DNA from: Budorcas taxicolor
Lineage: Eukaryota > Chordata > Mammalia > Artiodactyla > Bovidae
Length of the DNA stretch: 64,000 nt
Direction: 5' to 3'
NCBI RefSeq assembly: GCF_023091745.1
Contig: NC_068910.1
Span: 88,664,170-88,728,169 of the forward strand
Shown: positions 32,401 to 43,662 of the stretch, piece after piece
How positions within the stretch are numbered: position 1 is the first letter of the stretch
Layout: the number at the start of each line of letters is the position of its first letter
Notes under the pieces: generated by a model
The model's database searches: none
What the model was told of the DNA's origin: nothing
The model's input: the letters and a program-made list of their open reading frames with translations, nothing else
Position numbers and translations under genes: made by a program

Positions 32401-33228
32401 ATAAATCATCCAAGCAAATATTTCATACAAATTATGTTAAGTCTTATATATTTTACAAGGAAAATGAGCAACAGAAAGATTGTGGTATCCTGAGGCATAT
32501 TTAAAATCTTAAACAAGAAAACATGATTACCAAGGACAATTGAATTAGGGTAAAATAATATTTCTATAATTTAATTAGCTTAAAAAAACCTAAGACACAT
32601 ATTGAAAAATTGGAATCAAACCAAACTTAATCAAAAAGTTTCAGTTTAATATTACAAATAACTTCTTGGTTTTTCTAGCTTGCTGATTTTTTTCTATAGA
32701 TGGCAAGCTGTTTGAAATTTCAATTGCTTTGGTATAATATGATCCTGCTTAATATAGATTATAATGATAAAATTATTTTTAAGAATTACCCCCCAAAACT
32801 GGAAAACACACATGTACGTATCATCTGGTATCTATCAAGCATTAGGTTACAATTATTTCTCCAAATTCATTACTTTGTGTTTCTCTAGTTAATTACAAAT
32901 GCTTCATTTATGTACATATTCTATAATTTCATGTGACTGAGATTTCTGAGACATACTTTTGAAATAGTTTTTTAAGTCCTTATGCATTTATTTGAGTTTG
33001 AAGTAAGGGAAAAAAGATTAAATGTAAGCTAAAGTCTCTAGTTGTTTTGAGAGCCTCTTTCTTGAATATTCTAAGATTTGATCTGTTTCTTTCGGTACTT
33101 CCATTAAACAGTGAAATTATATAGCATTCTGAATATAGAATCAGGCAATAAAGGAATATGAAAAATATTAATTTTTAAGTATTTTCTCATTAAAAAATAA
33201 ATCATATTGATTCAAGTTGTTTCAAAAT
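32401..33228. other. Unassigned AT-rich stretch
   Basis: Nothing recognised. Confidence 0.4.
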
Positions 33229-33536
33229 AGACACAGATGTGTAGAGCAGTCTTTTGGATTCTGTGGGAGAGGGAGAGAGTGGGATGATTTGGGAGAATGG
33301 CATTGAAACATGTATACTATCATGTAAGAAACAAATCACCAGTCTATGTTTGATGCAGGATACAGGGTGCTTGGGGCTGGTGCACGGGGATGATCCAGAG
33401 GGATGGTATGGGGTGGGAGGTGGGAGGGGGGTTCATGTTTGGGACCTCATGTACACCCGTGGTGGATTCGTGTCGATGTATGGCAAAACCAATACAGTAT
33501 TGTAAAGTAAAATAAAGTAAAAATAACAATTTAAAA
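33229..33536 (+). mobile_element. Ruminant L1 3' end
   Basis: acacagatgtgtagagcagt (end of the L1 coding part), gaatggcattgaaacatgta, gggtgcttggggctggtgca, gagggatggtatggggtggg, cgtgtcgatgtatggcaaaa and the tail gtaaaataaagtaaaaataa. About 300 bp, young in appearance. Confidence 0.92.
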
Positions 33537-36100
33537 AAAGTTTATATTCTAAAAATCCGAGAAAATCCAAATTCTTCTTCAAAAGGCTGTTTAGAACTTA
33601 TGTGTTTACTTGAAGTGATTGAGTAGGAATGTATTTTAGGATATCACTAGATCTGACTCCAGAAAGAGTTATAATTAGCAGAAGGAAAAATGAATCTATT
33701 GATTAAAAAACAAACAAACATTATATTGTGGAGTTTCATGCTGTAAAAGTACTCAGCCCATTTTCTGCCTGCCTTCTCCTGTATTCTTTTGATTCCCTGC
33801 CACCTCTAATTGGGAAGTTACAGGACATTGTCAGAGATTCAAGAAAAGCTGTTAAATGAAGAGAACACAAGTGTCTTTGACAAGAAAACATCTTCAGTGT
33901 TCAAAGCTGAGAGTAATCTATAGCAATCTGATTCAGCTAAATATACAGAATACATTCACTTACTAGAAGCCCAAAGGGAAATAAGGGATGTTGAAAGGAG
34001 AGAAAGGGCCAACAAAAACTGTTTGCAATTGGTAAGTATTAGTGGGAGCGACAAAAGTTGTACACGACTTAATTCCTTACTTTATTTGAACTGTTTTAAT
34101 TCCATATTAACTTTGCATTAAAGTAAGGGCTTAACATAAGCAATATATAAAGGTTCTGTCATGAAGCAAAGAATAGAACTCCATTGTAATTCCAGGAATA
34201 TTCTTGACTGACTCTATATCTCCCATTATTCTACTATCCAAAAAGAAATAAAATAGAAATGTTTTCTTAAAGCTGTTCCCTCACATTGACAGAACTGATG
34301 GCATCAATTTACAAAGTTTTCAGTCCTTTTAAAAGCCTGTTGCTTTTAATCAGTGTCACACACATCTATCTTTCTTTACTCTTTGCCATGTTTTCAGGTA
34401 AAGGAAATTACTTGTATGTGTATTTATTTTAAATACAACTTGATTAAAAGAGAATTAAAAACCTCAGGCCAAATTTTGTTATAGTATTTTAAATAAATTG
34501 TAACATTTGCACTACAAATGCAGACTTCCCACCCGCACATGGAAAGCAGAAATGTTCCCACACTCCTAGAAGGAAAAATCTCCACATAGGACATTTTTCC
34601 AATAAAATTTGTATAGAACAATCAAAAGAGTTAATTGGTAAAACCATAACTAATTCTTGAAACCAGAGACCACCCAGCCACAAAACTATTCATGGTTTTT
34701 TGTTTTGGTTTTTGCCAGTAATTTTAGCTTAATGAATACCAAAAAGTATCTGACAAAGGAAGACATGTCCCAAAGAGGTTTTGAAACACAATGGGTACCC
34801 AAGAGAAAGGAATTTTGATGTGTTTCAAATTATTGCAAGCTCAAAATTTAAGATACAAATATTCTAAATAAAACATAGAAGTTGAGAATTGTTGGAAATT
34901 TTCTCTCTGATAAAATAAGAGAAACAGAAGTTTGCAAAGGAAGAAAAACATGGTAATGAATCAAATTTCTGATTTACAAAAGTGCAAACACATCATTGGC
35001 TTCTGATGATTTGGTTATATCTTCTTTTGTAGTTTTATTTGGTGGATTTTATTTTTTCCCCTATTTTTTAAAAACTCTTCTTAGTTAATGTTTAGGCATT
35101 CATTTGGTAACAAAATTTGGGTAAATAAAGCTAGTTCTTTTTCATAAAACAAGTCACTCAAGCTTATCCTAAAAAATAGAAAGGTTTTACTGTTTTAACT
35201 TGTAGCTGGAACCTGGATATTTCTTTTATGATAAATCCTTGGACAAGGTAAATAAATACTCATGTAAATTACTAATGAATCATGAAAGAAGCATTATTTT
35301 ATTTAAATGGCTTAGAGAGACACAATTTGTAACTTAGCATTTATCTTTCCTGGTTTGCAAGTTTTAACAGGGAATACCCATCCTTTTGTTGATGGGTATT
35401 GCTTAACTCTGAACACAGGGTAGACAAATGGCCTTGAATGAGTAAGCAGAAGATTAATGAGAAACTAGAACTACAATGAGCCTTCCCCCATCCTCTACAG
35501 AAGTCTGGGTTTTCACTTTCTTATCTCTAAAAGCATGTGATAGTGATCCAGTTGTGGGGGAAAAGACCATGCCTTTTGATCTTCAGTCAAGTGAGAAGAT
35601 ATAGTTGTATCCTATTTGAATCAATAAAAGATTTCTTATTAGATTTCTGGTTGAATCAATCAGCTTGGGGGGTGGGGAAGGAATTAATGGAACAGTTAAG
35701 GGCTTACAGTGACTTTAAAGCCCACCACTACTCGAACATACTTTTTCAATAAAATAATCTTTGATTGTATTTTGGGTCTCAAAAAACTCAAGGCTTGGTG
35801 TTAGTCTTAAATTTTCTAGTCAATTTTATCCATAAAGAAAAGTAATCTTGCTTACTAGATAAACTTAATCAGAAAATATTACTTATCAATTCATGAAAAA
35901 ATAAAATACAACATACCTAGAGCTCCCAACACTGATGGTCCTAATAGTTCCCAGCTCCAGATCCTGCTCTGAGAATTTTACATAAGCTATACATCCTCTC
36001 CTTCTACCAAAAATTTGCTTACATTTTCAAGGTCTTTCTAAATTTCATAAAGTTAATAAGGAAATTTCCAAAACACCATTTATTCTAGAAATCATATTGG
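33537..36100. other. SINE-free unassigned block (2.6 kb)
   Basis: AT-rich without a recognised family. It contains a perfect 10-bp-stem, 8-nt-loop hairpin at 35373-35400. The 71-codon frame at 35537-35752 has no recognisable domain. Confidence 0.4.
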
Positions 36101-36108
36101 TATTTGAA

Positions 36109-36304
36109 TAGGGCTTCCTGGTAGCTCAGATGGTAAAGAATCTGCCAGCAATGTAGGAGGCCTGAGCTCAATCCCTGGGTTGGGAAGATTCCCTGGAGAA
36201 AGGAATAGCTACCCAGTCCAGTACTCTTGCCTGGAGAATCCCCATGGACAGAGGAGCTTGACAAGCTACAGTCACTGGGGCTACAAAGAGTCAGATATGA
36301 CTGA
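36109..36304 (+). mobile_element. Bov-tA SINE with 8-bp target duplication
   Basis: gggcttcctggtagctcaga head to gtcagatatgactga. Flanked by tatttgaa at 36101-36108 and 36305-36312. Confidence 0.93.
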
Positions 36305-36369
36305 TATTTGAACACTTATTATTTAAAGAGGAAAGAAATAAATCAAAAATTATTTTACAATAAACACTG

Positions 36370-36976
36370 TAATGACAGGTGACGGGAATGCAAATGTGGA
36401 AAGTCAAGAGATACCTGGAGTAAGAGGCAAAGTTGGCCTTAGAGTACAGAATGAAGCAGGGCAAAGGTTAACAGAGTTTTACCAAGAGAACACACTAGTC
36501 ATAGCAAACACCCTCTTCCAACAACACAAGAGAAAACTGTATACGTGGACATCACCATATGGTCAATACTGAAATCAGATTGATTATATTCTTTATAGCC
36601 ATAGATGGAGATTTATACAGTCAGCAAAACAAGACCAGGAGCTGACTGTGGTGCAGATCATGAACTCCTTATTGCAAAATTCAGACTCAAATTGGGAAAA
36701 CCACTAGACCATTCAGGTATGACCTAAATTAAAACCCTTACAATTATAGAGTGGAAGTGACAAATAGATTCAAGAGATAAGGTCTGATAGACAGAGTGCC
36801 TGAACACTATGGATGGAGATTTCTAACACTGTACAGGAGGTGGTAATCAAAATCATCCCCAAGAATAAGAAATAAAAAAATTCAAAATGTTTGTCTGAGG
36901 AGGCCTTACAAATAGCTGAGAAAAGAAGAGAAGAAAAAGGCAAAGGAGAAAAGGAAAAATATACTCATCTGAAAGC
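36370..36976 (+). mobile_element. BovB LINE, endonuclease-side piece
   Basis: Starts inside the apurinic-endonuclease-like domain (acaggtgacgggaatgcaaa) and runs to atactcatctgaaagcag, where a reversed BovB interrupts it. This is a more 5' part of BovB than the 13.9 and 21.0 kb copies. Confidence 0.93.
36372..36572 (+). pseudogene. BovB endonuclease-domain remnant
   Basis: A 66-codon frame with the EN-domain text QEIPGVRGKVGLRVQNEAGQ, FYQENTLVIANTLFQQHKRK and LYTWTSPYGQY. It stops where the family continues with Arg-Asn-Gln-Ile-Asp; the stop is tga, as expected from CpG decay of a cga codon. The frame recurs downstream after frameshifts. The GDFNA-type catalytic-loop block reads GDGNA here. 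Confidence 0.88.
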
Positions 36977-37555
36977 AGTTCAGTCCAGTTCAATTGCTCC
37001 GTCATGTCTGACTCTTTGCAACCCCATGAACTGCAGCACACTAGGCCTCCCTGTCCATCACCAACTCCCGGAGTTCACTCAAACTCACGTCCATCGAGTC
37101 GGTGATGCCATCCGGCCATCTCATTCTCTGTCATCCCCTTCTCCTCCTGCCCCCAATCTCTCCCAGCATCAGAGTCTTTTCCAATGAGTCAACTCTTCAC
37201 ATGAGGTGGCCAAAGTATTGGAGTTTCAGCTTTAGCATCATTCCTTCCAAAGAACACCCAGGACTGATCTCCTTTAGAATGGACTGGTTGGTTCTCCTTG
37301 CAGTCCAAGGGACTCTCCAGAGTCTTCTCCAACACCACCGTTCAAAAGCATCAATTCTTCAGTGCTCAGCCTTCTTCACAGTCCAACTCTCACATCCGTA
37401 CATGACCACTGGAAACACCATGGCCTTGACTACATGGACCTTTGTTGGCAAAGTAACGTCTCTGCTTTTGAATATGTTATCTAGGTTGGTCATAACTTTC
37501 CTTCCAAGGAGTAAGTGTCTTTTAATTTTATGACTGCAATCACCATCTGCAGTTA
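36977..37555 (-). mobile_element. BovB 3' end nested in another BovB
   Basis: Reversed BovB 3' region, from ttcagtccagttcaattgct to tgcaatcaccatctgcag. It separates two collinear pieces of the host BovB. Host sequence gcag(ag)ttc appears on both sides as gcagtt, suggesting a target duplication of about 6 bp. It contains C-terminal blocks (GCESWTVKKAEH, LLLGRKVMTNLDNIFKSRDV) on the minus strand. Confidence 0.92.
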
Positions 37556-38232
37556 AGAATAGCAAGGAGAGATGAGAAAGCCTTCCTCCGTGATCAATGA
37601 AAAGAAACAGAGGAAAACAATAGAATGGGAAAGACTATAGATCCCTTCAAGAAAATTAGAGATACCAAGGGAACATCTCATGCAAATATGGGCACAATAA
37701 AGAACAGAAATGGTATGGACCTAACAAAAGCAGAAGATAGTAAGAAGAGATGGCAAGAAAACAAAAAAGAAAAATGCAAGAAAGATCTTAAAGATCCAGA
37801 AAACTATGATGGTGTAATCACTCACCTAGAGCTACACATCCTGGAGTGCAAAGTCAAGTGGGCCATCATTATAAAGCTGATGGAGGTGATGGAATTCCAG
37901 CTGAACTATTTCAAATCCTAAAAGATCATGCTGTGAAAGTGCTGCACTCAATATGCCAGCAAATTTGGAAAATTCAATAGTGGCCACAGGACTGCAAAGT
38001 GTCAGTTTTCATGCCAATCCGAAAGAAAGGCAAATGCCAAAGAAGGCTCAAACTACCATACAATTACACTCATCTCACATACTAGCAAAGTAATGCACAA
38101 AATTCTCCAAGCAAGGCTGCAACAGTACGTGACTAAGAACTTCCGGATATTCAAGCTGGATTTAGAGAAGTCAGAGGAACCAGAGATAAAATTGCCAACA
38201 TCCGTTGAATCCTTGAAAAAAAAGCCATCTTC
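37556..38232 (+). mobile_element. BovB LINE, host piece resumed, 3'-truncated
   Basis: Continues with aagaatagcaaggagagatg, agattagagataccaaggga, gatggaggtgatggaattcc and the start of the reverse transcriptase, up to ccaacatccgttgaatcctt. It then stops in unrelated sequence. The true 3' end is missing, which target-primed insertion does not produce, so a later deletion or rearrangement is needed. Confidence 0.92.
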
Positions 38233-39235
38233 CATGAAGTTATTTATTTAATCTCTACTAAATGAATGCTGAAATGTTAAGATTATAGTTCTTTTTATCC
38301 TTTGTAGCATTTAAATATTTCATGAAGAAGGCTAGAGGAGAACCATATCAATGGCTCTGAAAATCAAATGACCCCACAGAAGAGTATTAATCATATGAAG
38401 GGGACATACTGTGGAGCAGTTTATGGTGGATCTGCTTTTTCACTTGTGAATGTGAATCCACATTTTCTTGCTTGGCAAACAAGTATCTCCCATAGCACCC
38501 ATTAAGGAAAAGGCAGGGCAGGATCCAGGAAATGACAGAAAGTTCAGTGTGACAGAGTTATGGGGGAGAATTAATTATAAATGCACTATGGCTGAGAATG
38601 TTCCTAGAAAAGATTTTGATAAGTCACACAGGTCATACAAAGGATATCAGACCTGAATCAGGAGATGGTAAAATAAGGAGTTAAGAAACTAACCAAGAAA
38701 GCATGGTATTATATGTGGTGTTTAGGAAGGTTCTGGACATCAAGTTAACTATTGAAGTTATTTAGTAATCAGCATCAAATTTTGAAATAGCTATTAGTAA
38801 GTGGGGCGGCTAGGAATGTGCAGTACACACATATGTACACAATAAGCCAAGAACATGGCAATCCTAGTCCTTTGACGTTATTTTTCAAATAAAATAATTT
38901 GAAGACAAATCCAAGCCATCATTTTCATGTGAATGAGTTATTTAACACTTTGTAATCATCTTTCTCATTTTTTTCTTGAGCAAATTCACATGCTCTTTAC
39001 ACAATTTGGAATTGTAACTGATTTCATATTCTCCTTCTCTCCAGTATCTATCTCTCTCCATTTCTTTCTTTCCCTTTCCCCCTCTCCTTTTAAAAAATGG
39101 TGTGCAAAAAAATGTCAGTGTATTAACTATATATATGTCTTTTTGTCTGTTGCACACACACATGATTTTCGACCTTCAAGCATAAAATGTAATAACATGA
39201 TATTTAAATAGTAACATGGTTTTAAGTTAAGATAT
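38233..39235. other. Unassigned stretch between BovB pieces
   Basis: About 1 kb without a recognised family. It may be sequence brought in by the event that removed the 3' end of the 37.6 kb BovB. Confidence 0.35.
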
Positions 39236-39500
39236 TCCAATGATGCTGAAGCTGAAGCTGCAATACTTCGGCCACCTGATGCAGACAACTGACTTATTAG
39301 AAAAGACCCTTATGCTGGGAAAGACTGAAGGCAGGAAGATAAGTGAGCGACAGAAGATGAAATGGTTAGATAGAATCACTGACTCAATGGACATATATTT
39401 GGGCAAACTCTGGGAGATAGTGAAGGACAGGGAAGCCTGGTGAACTGCAGTCCATGGTGTCGCGAAGAGTAGGACATCACTTAGCAACTGAACAACGGCA
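39236..39500 (+). mobile_element. BovB 3' end, old
   Basis: gatgctgaagctgaagctgc, ttcggccacctgatgcagac, ctgactcaatggacatatat, ending tagcaactgaacaac. More diverged than the other BovB tails, similar in age to the 36.4-38.2 kb host copy. It could be that copy's displaced 3' end or a separate insertion. Confidence 0.88.
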
Positions 39501-39699
39501 GCTTTCCTATGATGTATCTTTTATAAAATCAAATAATTATAAACTAATGCATATTTTGAAATGTTTGTATTTCTTCCTAAAGAATTATAATTACTTGTAA
39601 TTATATTCCCATGCTAAATATATACAGCTTTGAATTGCTAATCTCTGATATCTTATTGACAAATTCAATTATATTGTAAAATATACAACAATATATTCA

Positions 39700-39860
39700 T
39701 TCACATATTTATTCATTCATTTAGACTCACATAACAAATATTTTTAACCACTTACTCTATAATCAGCACTGTACCACTCAATTAATCCTGATGCCTGCTT
39801 TCATGGAGCTTAAAATTTATCAGGAAAAACAGACAATTGCAAAGCAATGTATGAGGGATC
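39700..39860 (-). mobile_element. L2 3' end
   Basis: attcattcatttagactcac, aacaaatatttttaaccact, ctttcatggagcttaaaatt, gaaaaacagacaattgcaaa match the reversed L2 tail. Confidence 0.6.
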
Positions 39861-39959
39861 AAGTAATTAAAATATAGCTTGGATTTCTCCAGCATTCTTC
39901 TACATGCAAACTTCCCCTTCTCTTGTCCGCACACACAAAAAAGAAACACAATTCAACAG

Positions 39960-40330
39960 CCAGGAAACTAAAAGAATCACATAAATCTTTATTGCAGCAT
40001 TCCTTAAAAGAACAAATAAGTGGGGGTTATATAGGTATTATACAGATAGCGTCCCAATAGTTTTGTCTAGGCATCTCTCTTTCCTTCAGATTTGTTCACA
40101 CTTTCAGCAGTTATTAATATTCTCTCCTCCTTTTTTGATAACCCGTCTCCTACTCCTTGTGTTTAATCAGTCCCCTACTACAATCTTCTTCCAATTTCTG
40201 TACTTCCTTTGCACTTTTCTCTTGTTTCCCAACAGATAACCTAACTTTCTTTTGGAAGAGTATTTCATCTTCCATTTTACCACCTATTCCTTGAGAATTA
40301 ACCTGGTTAGTGAAATCTCTTACCACCTTA
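39960..40330 (-). mobile_element. LTR-like sequence, family unknown
   Basis: On the minus strand a TATA-like tatataa (40027-40033 reversed) precedes an AATAAA (39988-39993 reversed) by about 35 bp, with a T/GT-rich stretch after it. This spacing fits the promoter and poly(A) signals of some class II retroviral LTRs. I cannot define ends or find a partner LTR. Alternative: chance or a cellular 3' end. Confidence 0.25.
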
Positions 40331-40594
40331 AGGTGGGCAAAATATTAAGGGTCATAAGAATACATTGTGCAGTACCAAGCACATACCTGAAACATGAAGG
40401 ATACAAAAAGAATAGGTAGGAATTATCAGAAACATTTTCTAATCAAATGAAGCACCTTGTAAGAATAACAAAGAAAGAGGCCATGACTCAGTGTGGACAT
40501 AGAATGGTAAGAAGATGCTCAATCATGAAGTTCTTACTGAACCGTATTAAGAAGTTTGACCTTATCATGTTTGCATTTTCATATTTATTTATAT

Positions 40595-40740
40595 TATTAT
40601 TTAATCCTGGCCTATATTCCCATCTAGATGTAAGTAGCTATGCAACAGAACCCTTGACTGGTTTTTTCCACTATTATGCCCCTAGTACCTAATGGCATCT
40701 GAAACCCAGAATTGCTCAATAAATATTGATTTGGTAAATG
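40595..40740 (+). mobile_element. L2 3' end
   Basis: catctagatgtaagtagcta, tatgcccctagtacctaatg, attgctcaataaatattgat, ttggtaaatgaagag follow the sense L2 tail (..cccagcacctag..gctcaataaatatttgttgaatgaa). Confidence 0.6.
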
Positions 40741-40919
40741 AAGAGTTAATAGTAGATTTCAGCTCTAAATATAGTTGTGAAAACAGTAAGTGTATCCAGC
40801 TTTGAGACATCGCAGGTAGATGTCAGAATGGGACAAGGGAGTCTAGTTCATTGTGAGGAAAATAGATAAAATAATTAGGTATTTTATATTAGAATGGGAT
40901 GAAGAATATGTGGAGGCTG

Positions 40920-41600
40920 AAAATAAAATAAACTGACAAAGCAATTGAAGTCCTTAGTAAGTTTTAAGCAGAAGATTATTGAGAAAAGAAGGGGAATAGA
41001 GCTAGAGAGTAAAGAGGCTTTGACGAGAGGCTGGATGGATGGATGGATGGATGATGGATGTAAAAACATACTGAAGCAGCTCTGGATGATGTTGATAAAA
41101 TCTAAGGCATAGATGTAGGCTTGGATGGCTAATGTGAACTGGATGTCTTTGGAGATCCTGAGGTCCATGAAGAGAGAACACAGTGGCGTCAGGTTGATAG
41201 CAGAATCTGGGTGAAAGAAACTGTGAGTTATACACCAAGGAGGTCCTTACAGGAAAATGAGGAGGCAGCTAAAGAGAAACAGAGCAAGATTATACTGTGG
41301 AAGTACCAACAGCAACAAAAAACTGGCCAACATCTACACTTGACGTGTAAGGATTCTAGAGACAAACAGTGGAGGAGAAGCCCGTAGAATTGATACCTTC
41401 AAGCAGGAGAATAGTTACATGTAAGTCAAGGAGAAGATGGAGAAGTTCAGAGAAGTAGCTGAGATGATGGGAGAGTTTGTTGAGCTTTGTCCCAAGAGAT
41501 ATAATTAAAAAGTTGGGGAAGAAGGAAAGAGAAGCAATCAGCAGAGGAAGAAGAGAGAATAAGAGCAAATGAGAAACCCGACGATTTGGGCACTGACCAG
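40920..41600 (-). mobile_element. Possible L2 LINE piece with (GGAT)n
   Basis: Purine-rich plus strand resembling reversed L2 in places (tcaaggagaagatggagaag; gctgagatgatgggagagtt), with a (GGAT)n microsatellite at 41033-41060. Weak assignment. Confidence 0.3.
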
Positions 41601-41867
41601 AAATAACAGGGTTGAGAAACTTGGAGTTAGCTGGCTACTCCGACTGAATAATGAGGATAGGAAGTGCAGCAGGTGCTTCCGTCTCCCAGAACACTGCTTA
41701 CCCTGGCCATAGTCACTTCCAAAAATATCCTAGGATTATTACTGGTCCTTCTGGAAGGATTTGGGTGGGTTGGGTGAACTCTAGCAACTCCTAGCACAAA
41801 ACTTCTCCAGTGTGGTCACAGGTCTGGCATACGTAGGCTGAACCAGACTGACCCTCCAAGGCATGGT

Positions 41868-42254
41868 CTATTGCTGCCAAGGACAGAAGTCAAAACAGCC
41901 TGAAGAATCATGCTTTCTACTCACTATAAATACTTGCCAGTTCTCACCGGTGAGACCATGGTTCAACATGACACACTTCACAACATTTATAGACCTTCTG
42001 ACTGATAGTTGACGAGTATTTGTTATAACTGCATCTTTCAGGCAGATCAGCCATCTGAATGAGCTTGACAAAGGCCATCTCTTCCAGTGGTTAGGCATTT
42101 GGGAATCCATGTTTTCAGAAGGAAGCATGTCAGGCCACTGCTCCAAATGTTGAGGATAAACAAGTGGAATTTTCTGGAATCTGTGATTTGAGTCATTGAC
42201 AGGTATCTTCATATACATTCTCTCTGACAGAGAAAGATTATGGAGGGTTTTCAA
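41868..42254 (-). other. Unidentified 128-codon open frame
   Basis: A minus-strand frame starting MKTLHNLSLSERMYMKIPVN and ending HDSSGCFDFCPWQQ. Unlike most frames here it is not in a recognised repeat, is not low-complexity and has balanced residue use (8 Trp/Cys-rich positions, e.g. HLEQWPDMLPSENMDS and HWKRWPLSSSFRWLICLKDA). I recognise no domain. Upstream on the same strand (42720-42560) short coding-like stretches are separated by stops. It may be part of a decayed processed pseudogene or retroelement, or chance. No promoter, splice or poly(A) evidence. Confidence 0.25.
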
Positions 42255-43465
42255 CTTGCCAACAATTTCTGTACGTTAATGTAATTTGTCTGGATATTTT
42301 CCAAAATACTTATCTGAAGAGAAAGGCTTATTATTGCCTGGATAATAGTGCTTTTTCCTAAGGCCTCACTTTTGTGGATCACACGTTGCTATCCTTCTAC
42401 TATGCTTGCTCACCACTGAATATTACCATGATGAATTAAATGGGTGTTTTTCTTTATTCTAAATCAGTGCCAGAGATCAAAAAGCTGCTAAAAATCCTTT
42501 TCACAAGAGTGCCTCCCAGAAAAGAATGAATTATAGTTATTCTCGCCAACAGATACATTCTGTTGTACTCTATCACTTTCTACGATCCAACAACTTGAAC
42601 CTGTGCCAAGCTAATTAGCTAGTTCAGTGATTGTTATATTAAGAGTCCAAATAAGCCCAAAGAGGTCACCCTCTTCATACTCAAGTACAACTTTATCACT
42701 TTTCTCACCAATCAGAAAGTGGCATAAAGTTTCCCAACAACTAAACTCGATATATTATCTTCATGTAGATACTTCACAGTATTTTTTTAAAGGATTTGTA
42801 TCATTTGTTTTATTCAGGAACATCATAAGTATTCCTACTCTGTAAAGAAATGGGCATTGGTTAGCTATTTCATTTTAAAATTGCTTTTATCAACTTGGTA
42901 AATGTAAGTGAGCTTCTAATCTGTGTAAGGCACACAGCGCTTGGGGAAACTGCCCTTTAATGAAGCAGAATAATTTATAATCTCCTCCTTTCTTATTAGG
43001 AACATTGCCAGGATTGGCCTTTTACAATTAGCATGATAATCCTTTGATTTTTATCTTTTCTTAATAATTATTTTTTAAACCATAGGCAAGCCAAATACAT
43101 ATCAAGACCCTTTGCCTTGAGTTTTTCTTCTGACACAAGTTATAAACCACCAAACCTCTGCAGTGATGACACTGTATATCTCTGTGGAGAACCCAGTATT
43201 CTGATGTTAGGGGGGGAAGTAGTATCTTGAGGAAGTAATGATGCTCCGAGACTCAGAACCCTAGACCTGCTTTTTAATACTTGTCTGTCATCTCTGTCAG
43301 GTAAATAGATCAAATTTTTTTTGGTTGTCTGCTTATTTGTTGGCCATTTTCAAACTTACCTGCATTTGCTTTTTCTTTTTTTTTTTTTTTCCCAGTAATT
43401 TCATGCTTTCTACATGCTAACAACTCCTTCCTGCCTAGGTAGTCCAGAGTTTGAGAGCTATAGTT
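42255..43465. other. SINE-free unassigned stretch
   Basis: 42.86-43.2 kb has mixed, non-simple composition (ccctttaatgaagcagaata, caattagcatgataatcctt) and may be unique sequence. T-run at 43374-43391. No exon recognised. Confidence 0.4.
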
Positions 43466-43662
43466 ATGTAATTCAGTGGTAGCTCAGCTAGTAAAGAATC
43501 CATCTGCAATGTAGGAGACCCAGGTTTGATTCCTGGGTTGGGAAAATGCCCTGAAGAAGGGAACGACTACCCACTACCGTATTCCGGCCTGGAGAATTCC
43601 ATGGACTGTATAGTCCATGGGGTGGCAAAGAGTTGGACACGACTGAGCAACTTGCACACACG
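43466..43662 (+). mobile_element. Bov-tA SINE, short-body subfamily
   Basis: Head gtggtagctcagctagtaaa, B box aggtttgattcctgggtt, then a body deletion creating a near-perfect palindrome at 43599-43620, ending ggacacgactgagcaactt. Confidence 0.9.
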
